A stretch of 64,000 nucleotides of DNA from Pegea sp. RAD2-039 (lineage: Eukaryota; Chordata; Thaliacea; Salpida; Salpidae). The translations under genes were made by a program, and so were the position numbers. The stretch spans positions 20,001 through 84,000 of the forward strand of contig JAQGEQ010000237.1 of NCBI GenBank assembly GCA_034620365.1, given 5' to 3'. This document shows positions 21,084-32,409 of this stretch, piece by piece; positions within the stretch are counted from its first letter, which is position 1; each line of letters opens with the position of its first letter. Under the pieces are notes generated by a model. That model was given only the letters and a program-made list of their open reading frames with translations, was not told the DNA's origin and made no database searches.

Positions 21084-21969
21084 TTACTCAATCACAATAC
21101 AGTGTGCAGAGCTTTTAAGATTATTCACATATACGAATTGTTCTTCTACAAAAAAATAAAAAAAATAATTCTTAAAAAAATCAAAATTAACGAAATACTA
21201 AACATGCTTTTTTACGCAATTTTATAAACTCAATCATTTTTTGCTTTTTTTAGCAACAGCATGAACTGTTGAATTACTTTCACCATCATCAGAAACTATT
21301 AGATTTCTTGACATTGTTGATATTTCCTCATAAATTGCTGAGTTTGATATTATTTCGTTTTGAATTTGTAGATCAACATCTTCAGGTAAACTATAAATCA
21401 CATCTTGAATGTCTGATGAAGGCCCAGAAGGAAGTTTTCTGAAGAATAAACGGAAGTAAAAAAAATAAACAATGGAAAATAAAACAATGATTGAAATGAA
21501 AGTTTCACAAATCTTTAAAATTCGTTCCGAGTTGTTTTTAGAGTTCTTTGAGTCAATAAATTTACAAGAAAGACAATTTTCACATACAAAGTTAGTGTTT
21601 GTATATCTTTTACATCTTTTTATAAAACTACAAAAACAATTTGTTTTTATTACATTCAAACGTCCATTAAAAACCGATAAAAAATCGATAACTAAAAAGT
21701 TGTTGCCTGAAATATCAATTACTTTCAGGTTTGGCATAAAATTGGCAAACATAAGAATATGACTTCTATTACATTCCAAGGATTTTTTTTATAAGATTTA
21801 CAAACTAAAATATTTCAACTTCATTATTAGACAAATCTAAAATCTCAATAAAAGTAGGAAACGAAAACAAAGAAATATTTTTCAACAAATTTCCTGAAAA
21901 ACCAATTTTCTTTAGTTGTTGAAAATCTGAAAAATCTGAGTCTTCATTCAGAGCAGTTAGTTTGTTGTT
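21084..21969 (-). pseudogene. Gene C, Y1: 5'-truncated LRR, TM and long tail
   Basis: Homology to genes A and B starts abruptly at NNKLTALNED (21969). LRR text follows to NEVEIF then TAG, the frame shifts, and an open stretch 21234-21779 (opening with TTG, not ATG) codes one LRR, a Cys-rich cap (NCFCSFIKRC, CENCLSC), a TM helix (FISIIVLFSIVYFFYF) and a tail with DVIYSLPED and SAIYEEIST. Only this copy has the TM and tail in one frame. A donor at 21283 (GATG|GTGAAAG, phase 1) could splice to 21084-21145, coding EQFVYVNNLKSS, before a poly(A) signal. The missing N-terminus and internal frameshift argue for a pseudogene; an undetected upstream exon is the alternative. Confidence 0.6.
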
Positions 21970-22637
21970 GAGAAAAGAGAGACGCTAAATCTGTCTATTA
22001 AAGCTCGGTTATATCTTTAAACATCTTATATTTGTTGTGATAAGACGATTTTTAATTTTTGTCATTTCAAATGGTCTCCTGTAAGTGATAATTAATTTAC
22101 TTTTTAATAATTTCAGAAGCAAAACGTTTTTCAAAGTAAAATAATTATTTTACAAAATTGAGTTTAAAGTGAATACCAACTAAGAATAATTAGAGTTATG
22201 ATGCATTACGCTTGTGATTTTCAAAAAATTCGATTTTTTTATTTTAAAGTCTCAAAACTATAAATCTTTAAATGTAGACAAATTATTTAAAGAAATGCGT
22301 TTTTGGTTATTAAGCAGAAACAAATTTTTGTATCTAATTGTTTTTAAGATTATCCTTTTTATCGGTCAAAAATTTTGTTTGAAATCTAATTATTTTTTGG
22401 TATTCTGCTGTTAGCAGCAACTTTAGTTTATTTGAGGTAAAAAACAGTACTTAATTACTCAAGCGAATTAGCTTAACGTTAAAATACGTCAATGTCAATT
22501 TTGATTACTTCACATTATTTTAAATAAAAATTTTATTTAACTAATTCAACAAAATTCAAATTGAAAAGACATAAAAATGTACAACTCTTTTATTTATTAA
22601 AATTTTTATACTTCGATCATATGCTTTTACAAACATT
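21970..22637. other. B-C spacer
   Basis: Conserved in all four Y blocks. It holds the gene B poly(A) signal (AATAAA, about 22591-22598, minus strand). A plus-strand 66-codon frame (22214-22414) has no ATG and no homology; not annotated as a gene. Confidence 0.5.
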
Positions 22638-23669
22638 TTAAAAATTCAACAAGCAACGTTCTACAATAGTTTGAATAAAGTACACGACAACAGAGAAGCA
22701 AGCACAATAAGAACTAAATTCAAAATGACGTTGTATGATATCATTAGTTTTAACTGATTCTTTTACACAGAATTCTGGAAATTTATCAAAATCTGGAAAG
22801 TTAGAAGAACATGAATAGCAATCATCGTTGCAAACAAATGATACATTTCCTTGTTTTCTAAAATTTTCAAATTTGTTGATAAACTCACATGAACAGTTCA
22901 AATTATTTCCATTTATATTTACACTTAAAACATACCGAAATATTTCTAAATCGATATTTATTATTTTATTATTGGAAACATCAAATTTTTCAAGTTTCAA
23001 TTGAAACAATGGAATTGAAGTAATTAAATTATTGTTCAAAAGAAGAACTTTCAAATTAATAAATTTTTTAAATGAATTATTTCCAGAAAAAAATATTTCA
23101 ATTTCATTATGAGACAAATCTAATTCTTCAATACAAGTAGGAAACAAAAACAAAGAAATATTTTTCAACAAATTTCCTGATAAATCAATTTTCTTTAGTT
23201 GTTGAAAGTCTGAAAAATCTGAGTCTTCATTCAGAGCAGTTAGCTTGTTGTTTCTTGCTGAAAATATTCGAAGATTCTTCGGGAGATTGTTACTTGTTGT
23301 ATTGATTGATTCAATCTTGTTGTCATCCAGAACTAATTCTTTCAAATTTGAAATATCAAGTGCAAGAAAATCGACAGTTTGTAAATTATTTTTGGTAATT
23401 TCTAATTCTCTTAGTTCAATGTAGTTATGATCAAGTTTTACTTCAGACAAATTATTGTTTGATAAAATCAAAGAATTTATGCGAAAATGTTTTGTAACAA
23501 GTGAAAAATTTTGTAAAGTAACATTTATACAAGAAACATATTTTGGAAATAACTCACAGCTAGCTGGAAAAGAGCTTTCTATAGCTGTACTGGTACAAAT
23601 ACAAAATATGAAAGAAAAATAAATGACAACTAACATTCTAATTAAAAGAATTTTGTCAGAAGTTAGCAT
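22638..23669 (-). CDS. LRR surface protein (gene B1)
   Basis: Single-exon ORF, 343 aa. The likely start of the signal peptide is Met12 (MLVVIYFSFIFCICTSTA), though the ORF opens 11 residues earlier. Cys 38 and 47 form a small N-terminal cap. LRRs run from about 60 to 255 with LxxLxLxxNxL spacing. The C-terminal cap is CSCEFINKF...CNDDCYSC (about 256-300). A hydrophobic stretch (about 320-337, CACFSVVVYFIQTIV) ends the protein with almost no tail, so it is either a short TM anchor or a GPI-type signal. It lacks the tyrosine tail of A and C. Nearly identical to B3 (50292-51323); B2 and B4 differ at shared positions (TSKNLPKNLQQF). Confidence 0.85.
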   Translation of the reverse strand: MLTSDKILLIRMLVVIYFSFIFCICTSTAIESSFPASCELFPKYVSCINVTLQNFSLVTKHFRINSLILSNNNLSEVKLDHNYIELRELEITKNNLQTVDFLALDISNLKELVLDDNKIESINTTSNNLPKNLRIFSARNNKLTALNEDSDFSDFQQLKKIDLSGNLLKNISLFLFPTCIEELDLSHNEIEIFFSGNNSFKKFINLKVLLLNNNLITSIPLFQLKLEKFDVSNNKIINIDLEIFRYVLSVNINGNNLNCSCEFINKFENFRKQGNVSFVCNDDCYSCSSNFPDFDKFPEFCVKESVKTNDIIQRHFEFSSYCACFSVVVYFIQTIVERCLLNF

Positions 23670-23710
23670 AAAAAATAATAACTTTTTATCACAGAGAAAA
23701 AGCTAGAGTC

Positions 23711-23722
23711 AAACTATAGTTT
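23711..23722. promoter_or_regulatory. Palindrome upstream of gene B1
   Basis: AAACTATAGTTT, a perfect 12-bp palindrome about 42 bp before the ATG of gene B. It is unchanged in all four B copies (near 33484, 51366 and 61134). Candidate core promoter or factor site. Confidence 0.35.
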
Positions 23723-25028
23723 CAATTTACGTTGACTGTTTGATAAATTTTGTTATCCTTTGGTCTTTTAAACCAAAAGTTCATTCTTTTCAAGAAAGTT
23801 CATTTCCAGGGTTACATCTATTGTAGTTGGTTAAAAATATACAAAAGAAAAACTTTTTTTAGTTTTTTTGAAAATGTGACTATTGGAACTGAAACAAAAA
23901 TGTTTTTAAGACTTAAATATTTAAGATTTTTAACTAAAAAACTGAAAAAAAAATATTTATATTCAAATTTTAACATTTACTCAATTTTGCTTTTTAAGTT
24001 AGTAACTTTTCCATTATTTTCTTATTTATAGAATAAACCTTGCTCTTAAGTTTTCATTTTCATATTTCAATTTAATTTAATTCCTGAAGATTATCTATGA
24101 GATTAGTGCATAGATCAAAGAGAGGATTAAGATTAAATCACAAGGAAAATTGTCGTTTACTTTAAAGAAAATGTTTGAAAATAATTTATTCAATTTTTTT
24201 TTTTATCTCAAACAAAATATGTTTTTAGTCAGAAGCAATCGAACCAACTTCAGATTTTAACTTCAGTTTTTACCAACCATTAACCTTAAGCTGATTTGAT
24301 TTTATTCAAATTACTTAAAACGGCAATTCTTAATAATACTTGAAACTAGTTTTTGATTGAATGACGTCATCAAGTAGAAATCATCTATTGAAAGTTAATT
24401 AGTTTTCTAAGAACAAATATTTGATCACATGAACTGCTTTGCATTTATCAATAAACTTGAACTTTAAACAACACTCATTAACCTAAAGTATTTATTTTTT
24501 TTTATTTAAAAATTGTAGCAAGAAAATTCTAAAATATTTACTTAGTTAAATTGAGGTATTTAAATAAATAAGGAAGTAAAGATTTGTAGACAGTTTCTCA
24601 TCAGTTATCAAAAATTATCAAAAATCAATGTTTTTTCTAAATGAAATTTTCACAAAATATATTTTCAAGTAAATTGTGTTTAATATAAAATATTACTTTA
24701 TAATCATTTTGACAAATTAAATTTACATAATTTTAGAATATTTAATTTGTTTTATGCTATAGATAGAAATCACTATAAATAAAATTTACAATAAAATAAT
24801 AATATTATGTTAATTAATAAGTTAGTAAAAAACTCTTATATATCATAAATATTCATTTTTTTTTATAAATTATAGGAGCAAAGAGATAATTATAAGAGAT
24901 AGTTATAAGGTATAACAATTTAACATTAATACAAAAACAATGGAAATACTGTAGAGGCATAGAGAAACATAAATTGTGAACATTTCTAATGATTAGTAAG
25001 AAGAAGAATATAAATGGTAATACAAACT
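23723..25028. other. Upstream of B1 and Y1/Y2 junction
   Basis: AT-rich. A partial inverted pair TTTGGT/ACCAAA at about 23761-23777 is kept in three of four copies. No exon recognised. The Y1-to-Y2 join lies near 24990-25080. Confidence 0.4.
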
Positions 25029-28000
25029 TCAGAGAGAAATAAATTTCTTAAAATTAAGTTTAATATCTGATTTTTTCACATATTTCACATTCAATTTTTC
25101 TTCTTCAAGTTTTTTTTCTTTTATTTTTAACCCACTGCACCTTTTTCTTTTATCTTCTTCCTTTTCTTGACAAGTATCAATATTATCTGTTAACTTCATC
25201 TCTTTTTCAATCTCATTTTGAAGTAACTCTGTAATATGAGATGAATCTAAATATTCTTCATCAACGATTTTAAATAGATTTGTTTTTACTTACCGGATGA
25301 CTTATCTTCTATCTGGTCAGGACATGGTGAGTATTCTTCATCTTTTTCTAAGCTGTAATGAGCAAACTCTTCTGTAAATCTTCTTTCATAAAATTTTCGA
25401 TTATTTATTCAAAGTAATTTTTAAAATTGAAAAGTTTACTTCCGTTTGATAAGTTTCATTTTTTCAAAATTAAATTTTAATCAAATTGAAAAATAAATGT
25501 TTGCAAAAAGTAGCTTTGCTTGGCTCAAACTTTTATATTATAATTTTCTAACACATTGATCTTTTCATTTCTTATAAAGACTGTTAGATTGAAATGTGCT
25601 TGAATTACTGAAAACATAATTAAGAAAAAAGCCTCACAGATTTCCATAATCATCATTGTGGGAACCTTTTATAAAAACCACTTCGTCATCTGAATTTTTG
25701 AAATTAGCTTCTACATCAACTTTTGATTGAGATTTGGAGTGAACCATATCATTTTCGTTTTTGTTACTTTTTAGTCTAACAAAAATTATTGGAATAAATT
25801 ATTCTCTTCTATTTGAAAAGAGAAGTCTGTTTCAAATCATTAGAGAAAATTTTTGTTTAAAAAGCATAATAAATGTTCCAATTTTAAAAAAATTAAGACA
25901 AAATTCATTAAACATTATTAATTTGTTAGCTTAACTATATAATTCTATATAAATATAATTCCAGTTTTCACAAGCGTCTTTTTAATTATGATTTGTTCTG
26001 CTGTTGGTTTAATCAAATTTAAAAGTATTAACTAAGCTACGCCTACAACAGATTTAACTTTTTCTAATACATATACGTAAAATAAAATTTTGAGAAATAT
26101 CGATAACTCATAAAACAACAAATGATCTTCATTATTTTTCAGTAAATGTCTTTCAATTAATTCTTTTAACTGAAATTATAGAGTTGAATTTTTGAAAGTG
26201 ATACAAAGAATTAATGATGATATTTTTTGAATTGAAAAAAAAGTATTATTGAAGCAACAACAAATTTGTCATCTGAATAAGTAAAAACAAAATTAGAGTT
26301 ACTCCATTACAAGTATCAATTATCAACGAGATTTCTCAAGGTTAAAAGGGAGGCTACTATTAATACAGGTTCATTTTTCTGCAACTTTTTGAACTACTTT
26401 TTAATCCAATTATCAGCTAATTGAGTTTCTGAAAGTTTTTTATATAAAATAGAAATTGTAATTGTTTATAGAAAATAAAGGTTTTCATAAAAAATGTTTA
26501 ATTATTTTTCTAAAGGTTTAATCAAATAATAAAACCGAAGTAAAGTTTTAACAGATTTAGTGAAAAAACATAAATACATTTTGCTATTAGTCTAAAAGCA
26601 ATTACTTAATGAAATAATTAAATTATGTTCAAGAAGGTATTTACATTTTACTTTTTCTTTGGTTAAAGGTACGTAGAAAGTTGAAAAACAAATAAAAATA
26701 AACCAATGCTATTAACACGAGCAAAACTTTATGGAAATTCTGAAATGCAAAAAAAAATGTCATGTTAAATATCGAAACGTTATGAGTTAAATTCATCTTC
26801 AGAAATATAAAAATTTTCAGAAACATTTTAAAACATTTTATTTTTTACGATATTTTTTGCAAATTTATTTTTTCTTCCTCCTGATTATAATTAATTTTTA
26901 AATAAATGTTTTGAAAAGAATAAGTGAGAATTAGTAACTTTCATGGTATTTTTTACATACTTGTGTTTTACAGAGTCTATTAATTAATTCTAACTCTTAC
27001 AACTAAAGCATTATTAAAAATATTTAATTTAATTTGGAGTAATCTTGATACCAAATTTGAATTTATTTTATATTTTTATAATAACGTCAATTAATAGTAA
27101 TAGAATTATAACTATGGTGTGAATAATATGATTTGGAATATTTTACACTTAACTAGCTTAAAAGGAAATCCAATATTCAAATTAAGAACATTTATTCAAA
27201 ACCCTTATGCTATTAATCAAACTTAATATTCGATATAATTCTACTTTTAAACTTTACTTATTTCAAACTTATTTTTTTAACTTGTTACTATTTAGTGATG
27301 AATTCTTACTTCCATGGATCCTAATGTTTCATTTATACTTTTTGTGTTATTTTTTATTCTTTTATCATCAACCTCTTGTAACCTTTCGAATTCTAAAAAC
27401 AGAAAAAAAGTTACAATACTTTATTTTGACAATAAAATTATTAAAATGATAATTACTGTAAAAATGTGCAAAGATTAGCTTTATTTTGTAAGGTGGCTTC
27501 TACCATTTTTGGTCGCAATTGATATTTATTTATTTATTTTGAAATTTACATAAAATTTAAATATCATTATACTTAAATAGAAACAATAAAAATATTTATC
27601 ATTATATTGTTATTCTCAATTAAAAATGAATCGTCTTTAAATTCTGATAATTAGTGGTTAAGAGCTTCAAATCTTTATCATTGCTTTCAAATGCAGTCAT
27701 TTATATTTTTATTCAAATTAGTGTTTTGATTTGAAAAAAAAGTATTCAATTCTTGTAAGATACCTTTTATAGATCTGTCCAATTTCATTTCCAAGATATT
27801 TATTTTCTAAATTATATAAAAAAAAATGTTAGTTAACTGATCATTCACAAATTATCACGATATAAAATATTTTATTTTATACATTTCTCAAATCAATAAA
27901 TAAATAAAAAAATTACTTTACCAAAACTCAATTTAGTAAACTTAGTAATCTACATATTACATTTATTTATGAAAACAATAATCGTTAATTATTTATGAAG

Positions 28001-29292
28001 TTCAAAACTTTCTCTTGTCGCTGTAGAAACTTGCAAAAATGTTAAACAAAAGCAATTTAGTTTATTAAATTGTTTAATCAGTTCTTCACAGATTTGAAAC
28101 AATCTCAGTGATGCTTTATACTCGTAAGTAAATTTTACATAAGTAATTAAAAACTACGTATTTAACAGTTCAAAAAAGAGAAATATAAAATTCTTTAATC
28201 TGATATATTACAAATATAGTGAATTAATTATTTATTAAACTAACTTACATGAGAATAATCCAACTCAAGTATTTGATCTAAGGTTTGAAAACAATAAAAA
28301 TTAATGTTTTTAAAATTAATAACTAAAATGATTTATTACAAAAAAAAACATAATTAATGAACCTTAGTTGACGAAATGTCAAAACAACTTAAACATTTTT
28401 TAATTATTCGTCAATGAAATGTATTTTAGAAGTTAATCAAAGTTAAAGAAGCTTAAATACCTTGACAATAAAAGTAAGAAGGGTTTTTTTCACAGGTTGT
28501 ACAATTATTAGTAATAATGTCATAAAAGTTTCTTCCTTTTGAACTTTCTTTGCATATGTCTATTTTCTCAATGAAATCCTGTTAATAGGATTAAAAAAAT
28601 TAAAAACAGAAAATGCTTGCATCATTGAAATTCCACTACAGATAACCATATAAAATTAGGTACAACATACAAAATATTTTAACAAATTGATATTCTCAGA
28701 GTTAATTGTTAAATAAATATTATAAATTAAAACTTGTAGCTGAACAGATTAAATTAGCAACAAATTAAATTCTGAATTCAAATAAAATTCGTTTTTGTTG
28801 TTGTAATTTATCTAATTTTTGTTTGAGTATCATATAAATATTTTAAATAAAAACATTGTTACAGTACTAGGTTTGAAAACAATTTAGATCTAGCTTAAAC
28901 TTTTAACAAAATTTAGCTTTAAATTTGTGCTTCAATTTTATTTCAAATATATTAAAAAATTAAGTTTATTGATTTTACCAGTAAATAAAATTGAAAGTTC
29001 CTTTCAAATTCTTCATACTTTTTTCTTTCTTCATCTGTTATTATATGAGTGCTGTAAAATAATCTTAATTGTAAATTTCTACTTATTTGAAATGAAAATA
29101 AGGTTAGTAAATTAATACTAATATATATACTTAGTTTGCTATAATTTTATTTGTGACTTTAGAAAAGTTGGTTAAGTTTATAGTAACACAAAATAGTTTT
29201 TGATTTTAACAACTAAACTCTTAATTTGCGTAATAGTTTAAACAGCTTTATTAATATAGTAAATCTTTCTTATACCTAAAATAAATAGTCAT
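25029..29292 (-). CDS. TNFR-like coiled-coil receptor, divergent tail (gene T-Y2)
   Basis: Spliced model, 281 aa. Exons: 29276-29292, 28979-29051, 28461-28578, 28249-28277, 27764-27806, 27310-27392, 26645-26739, 25666-25775, 25294-25371, 25029-25228; optional 28031-28120. The Cys-rich exon keeps four Cys (RNFYDIITNNCTTC). Ectodomain and stalk are close to T-Y1, but the TM exon (NFHKVLLVLIALVYFYLFF) and the tail differ. The tail is split by an extra intron and carries EEFAHYSLEKDEEYSPCP instead of HPIYSYNMND. Phases all fit and the joined length is a multiple of three. The exon 1 donor GTATAAG is good, yet no signal peptide is visible. Intron 25229-25293 is 65 nt. Confidence 0.55.
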
Positions 29293-30599
29293 GATTAAGA
29301 GATAATTTATAATAATAAGCTTATAAGCTTTTCACTTTAAACAAAGTGTTAAAACGTAAAATTACAAAGTTATAATATCTTTAAGCAATTACTTAGTTTG
29401 TAATAATCAATTCCAATTTTTTGCTTTTATTTAAAAAGTTTAAATTTGCATAATTTTTAAGTAATTTGCTTTGACTGTATCTTCATTTTAAACAAAACAT
29501 TTTGACAACTCAATTTTATTAGTTTTTTTGTTCTATAAACATTTTCTTATTTATAACTACTTATTAGTGAATACATTTTAACATTCATTTAAAATTGTAT
29601 TCAAAATTATTTAAGTTATTTTTTTATTCAAGAATTTACTATTTACAGATGTTTCTCTATATATTTCAACTAAAATATCTAAATATTCAAATTTGTACTA
29701 ACTTCTCCGATAGAGTAGAATTGACAAAAAAGAAATAAGACGAAATAAAATGGAGTGGACATCTTAATGGTTTCTTACTTATATCTGCAAATCATATAGA
29801 AAAAAACCCTTTTATCTGTAATGAAATAAAATAATTAAACATTTTAATAATATGGTTTGTTTAAACTTTTTTCCGTTCAAACTTTAATCTTTATGGCCTT
29901 TTCTTTGCTACTCAAAAAAATTTAAGACTATAAATCATAAAGTTAATTTCAAACAAATATTTTGAAACAAATCGTGAATTATATTTTGTTTAATTGATAA
30001 AAACATTTACTTGAATCAAAATAATTTACTATTAAACTTAAAAACCAATCAAAAATTCTTTCAAAATTAATTATTATTCTTTTATTTGAATCATTTAATA
30101 TTATTTTTATTTATAAAGTAATTTATTCATAAAAGTAGGAAACTTAAACCAAACTTGTATTATAAATACAAAAATTTACTCGTTTGTTTACAAATTTACG
30201 AACAAATTTTTATTTATAAAAAACGTTTAAAAACTTTATATCATTTCTAAAGCAATTTGGTAACCAACTAAACTTTTTTGTAAAAACATCTTATTACTAA
30301 TAAAAAACATTTTGTTTACTAAACAACGTCACATTTCTTCATATCTATTTTTGAGTATTTAAACGAGAAACCTGTTAAAAAAATGTCACATGAATTTTTC
30401 TGCTAAAAATTAATTTTGATTAAAAAACTTGTTTCCTTGAAAAAAGTAAGTTTCTTGTCTTAACAATTTTAGAGCAGCTCTTAACCAGTTTCTAAATAAA
30501 CAAAATCTAAACAACTTAAAGAGTTGTATTTTAAAAGTCGTTTTATCAAAATATACAGAAAAAATTTAAAAACTCAAAAATATTTTTGTTCAATTTATT
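29293..30599. other. Upstream region of T-Y2
   Basis: AT-rich; contains the roughly 243-bp segment (about 29703-29945) that Y1 has lost. No exon seen. Confidence 0.4.
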
Positions 30600-30840
30600 T
30601 TAAAATAGTTTCAGTAAAATATTCACAAACTTATCTACTTTTTCACTGACCAAGGACTGTCTGTACTCAAGCATTAACAGTTCTACTAACTGAACATTAT
30701 GCCTTTCTGTTTCCTTATAAACGTTCTGAACAAACATTTTTATTAATTAATTCTTTATTTGATTTTGATTGACTTTGGACGAAAATTTTGGACCTCAAAA
30801 ATAAATATCAGAAGTATCAAGTTAGTCGTATCATATACAC
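30600..30840 (-). CDS. Gene D, two 3' exons (Y2): TM segment and helical tail
   Basis: Exon 30794-30840 (phase 1 in, 0 out) codes VYDTTNLILLIFIFE, a short hydrophobic helix. A 68-nt intron ends at a strong acceptor (TTTGTTCAG). The last exon 30600-30725 codes NVYKETERHNVQL, then VELLMLEYRQSLVSEKVDKF, and ends ILLKLF before a stop and an AATAAA. The frame is also open in Y3 and Y4 with only a few substitutions. Upstream exons were not found. Product unknown; the shape is that of the C-terminus of a single-pass membrane protein. Confidence 0.4.
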
Positions 30841-31007
30841 CTTTAGAAAACAAAGCAAAACCAACCACAATACAGTGTGCAGAGCTTTTAAAATTATTCA
30901 CATATACGAATTGTTTTTCTACAAAAAAATAAAAAAAATAATTCTTAAAAAAATCAAAATTAACAAAATTACTAAACATGCTTTTTTACGCAATTTTATA
31001 AACTCAA

Positions 31008-31740
31008 TCATTTTTTGCTTTTTTTAGCAACAGCATGAACTGTTGAATTACTTTCACCAACATCAAAAATTAACAGAATTCTTGACATTGTTGGTATTTC
31101 CTCATAAATTGCTGAGTTTGATATTATTTCGTTTTGAATTTGTAGATCAACATCTTCAGCTAAACTATAAATCACATCTTGAATGTCTGATGAAGGCCCA
31201 GAAGGAAGTTTTCTGAAGAATAAACGGAAGTAAAAAAAATAAACAATGGAAAAATAAAACAATGATTGAAATGAAAGTTTCACAAATCTTTAAAATTCGT
31301 TCCGAGTTGTTTTTAGAGTTCTTTGAGTCAATAAATTTACAAGAAAGACAATTTTCACATACAAAGTTAGTTTTTGTATATCTTTTACATCTTTTTATAA
31401 AACTACAAAAACAATTTGTTTTTATTACTTTCAAACGTCCATTAAAAACCGATAAAAAATCGATAACTAAAAAGTTGTTGCCTGAAATATCAATTCCTTT
31501 CAGGTTTGGCATAAAATTGGCAAACATAAGAATATGACCTCTATTACATTTCAAAGATTTTTTTTATAAGATTTACAAACTAAAATATTTCAATTTCATT
31601 ATTAGACAAATCTAAAATCTCAATAAAAGTAGGAAACGAAAACAAATATTTTTCAACAAATTTCCTGAAAAACCAATTTTCTTTAGTTGTTGAAAGTCTG
31701 AAAAATCTGAGTCTTCATTCAGAGCAGTTAGTTTGTTGTT
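31008..31740 (-). pseudogene. Gene C, Y2: truncated and frameshifted
   Basis: Same truncation at NNKLTALNED as in Y1. One extra A within the TM codons (run of five A at about 31251-31255 on the plus strand) splits the LRR-cap/TM part (31165-31554) from the tail part (31008-31283, YSLAEDVD, SAIYEEI). The separate C terminal exon no longer ends here, because the 715-bp deletion joins it to gene D sequence. Confidence 0.65.
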
Positions 31741-32409
31741 GAGAAAAGAGAGACGCTAAATCTGTCTATTAAAGCTCGGTTATATCTTTAAACAGCTTAT
31801 ATTTGTTGTGATAAGACGATATTTAATTATTGTCATTTCAAATGGTCTCCTGTAAGTGATAATTAATTTAATTTTTAATAATTTCAGAAGCAAAACGTTT
31901 TTCAAAGTAAAATAATTATTTTACAAAATTGAGTTTAAAGTGAATACCAACTAAGAATAAATAGAGTTATGAAGCATTACGCAATTTGTGATTTTCAAAA
32001 AATTCTATTTTTTTATTTTAAAGTCTCAAAACTATAAATCTTTAAATGTAGATAAATTATTTAAAGAAATACGTTTTTGGTTATTAAGCAGAAACAAATT
32101 TTTGAATCTAATTGTTTTTAAGAATATCCTTTATCGGTCAAAACTTTTGTTTGAAATCTAATTATTTTTTATTATTCTGCTGTTAGCAGCAACTTTAGTT
32201 TATTTGAGGTAAAAAACAGTACTTAATTACTCAAGTGAATTAGCTTAACGTTAAAATACGTCAATGTCAATTTTGATTACTTCACATTATTTTAAATTAA
32301 AATTTTATTTAACTAATTCAACAAAATTCAAATTAAAAAGACATAAAAATGTACAACTCTTTTATTTATTAAAATTTTTATACTTCGATCATATGCTTTT
32401 ACAAACATT
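31741..32409. other. B-C spacer, Y2
   Basis: As in Y1; gene B2 poly(A) signal on the minus strand near 32362-32368. Confidence 0.4.

Larger units (their letters stand above)
15526..25000. repeat. Y block, copy Y1
   Basis: Gene order on the minus strand, read from the right: B, C, D exons, T. About 9.77 kb from the same point in Y2. Y1 lacks about 243 bp near 19460 that Y2, Y3 and Y4 keep. Confidence 0.85.

Noticed and set aside
21472..21762. Plus-strand frames opposite gene C (also at 31262, 49141, 58907)
   Set aside because: Shadow frames of the LRR/TM coding on the minus strand, repeated only because the block is.
22214..22414. 66-codon plus-strand frame repeated in Y1, Y3 and Y4
   Set aside because: It opens with GTG, has no ATG, is very AT-rich, and its repetition follows from block duplication; Y2 does not keep it open.
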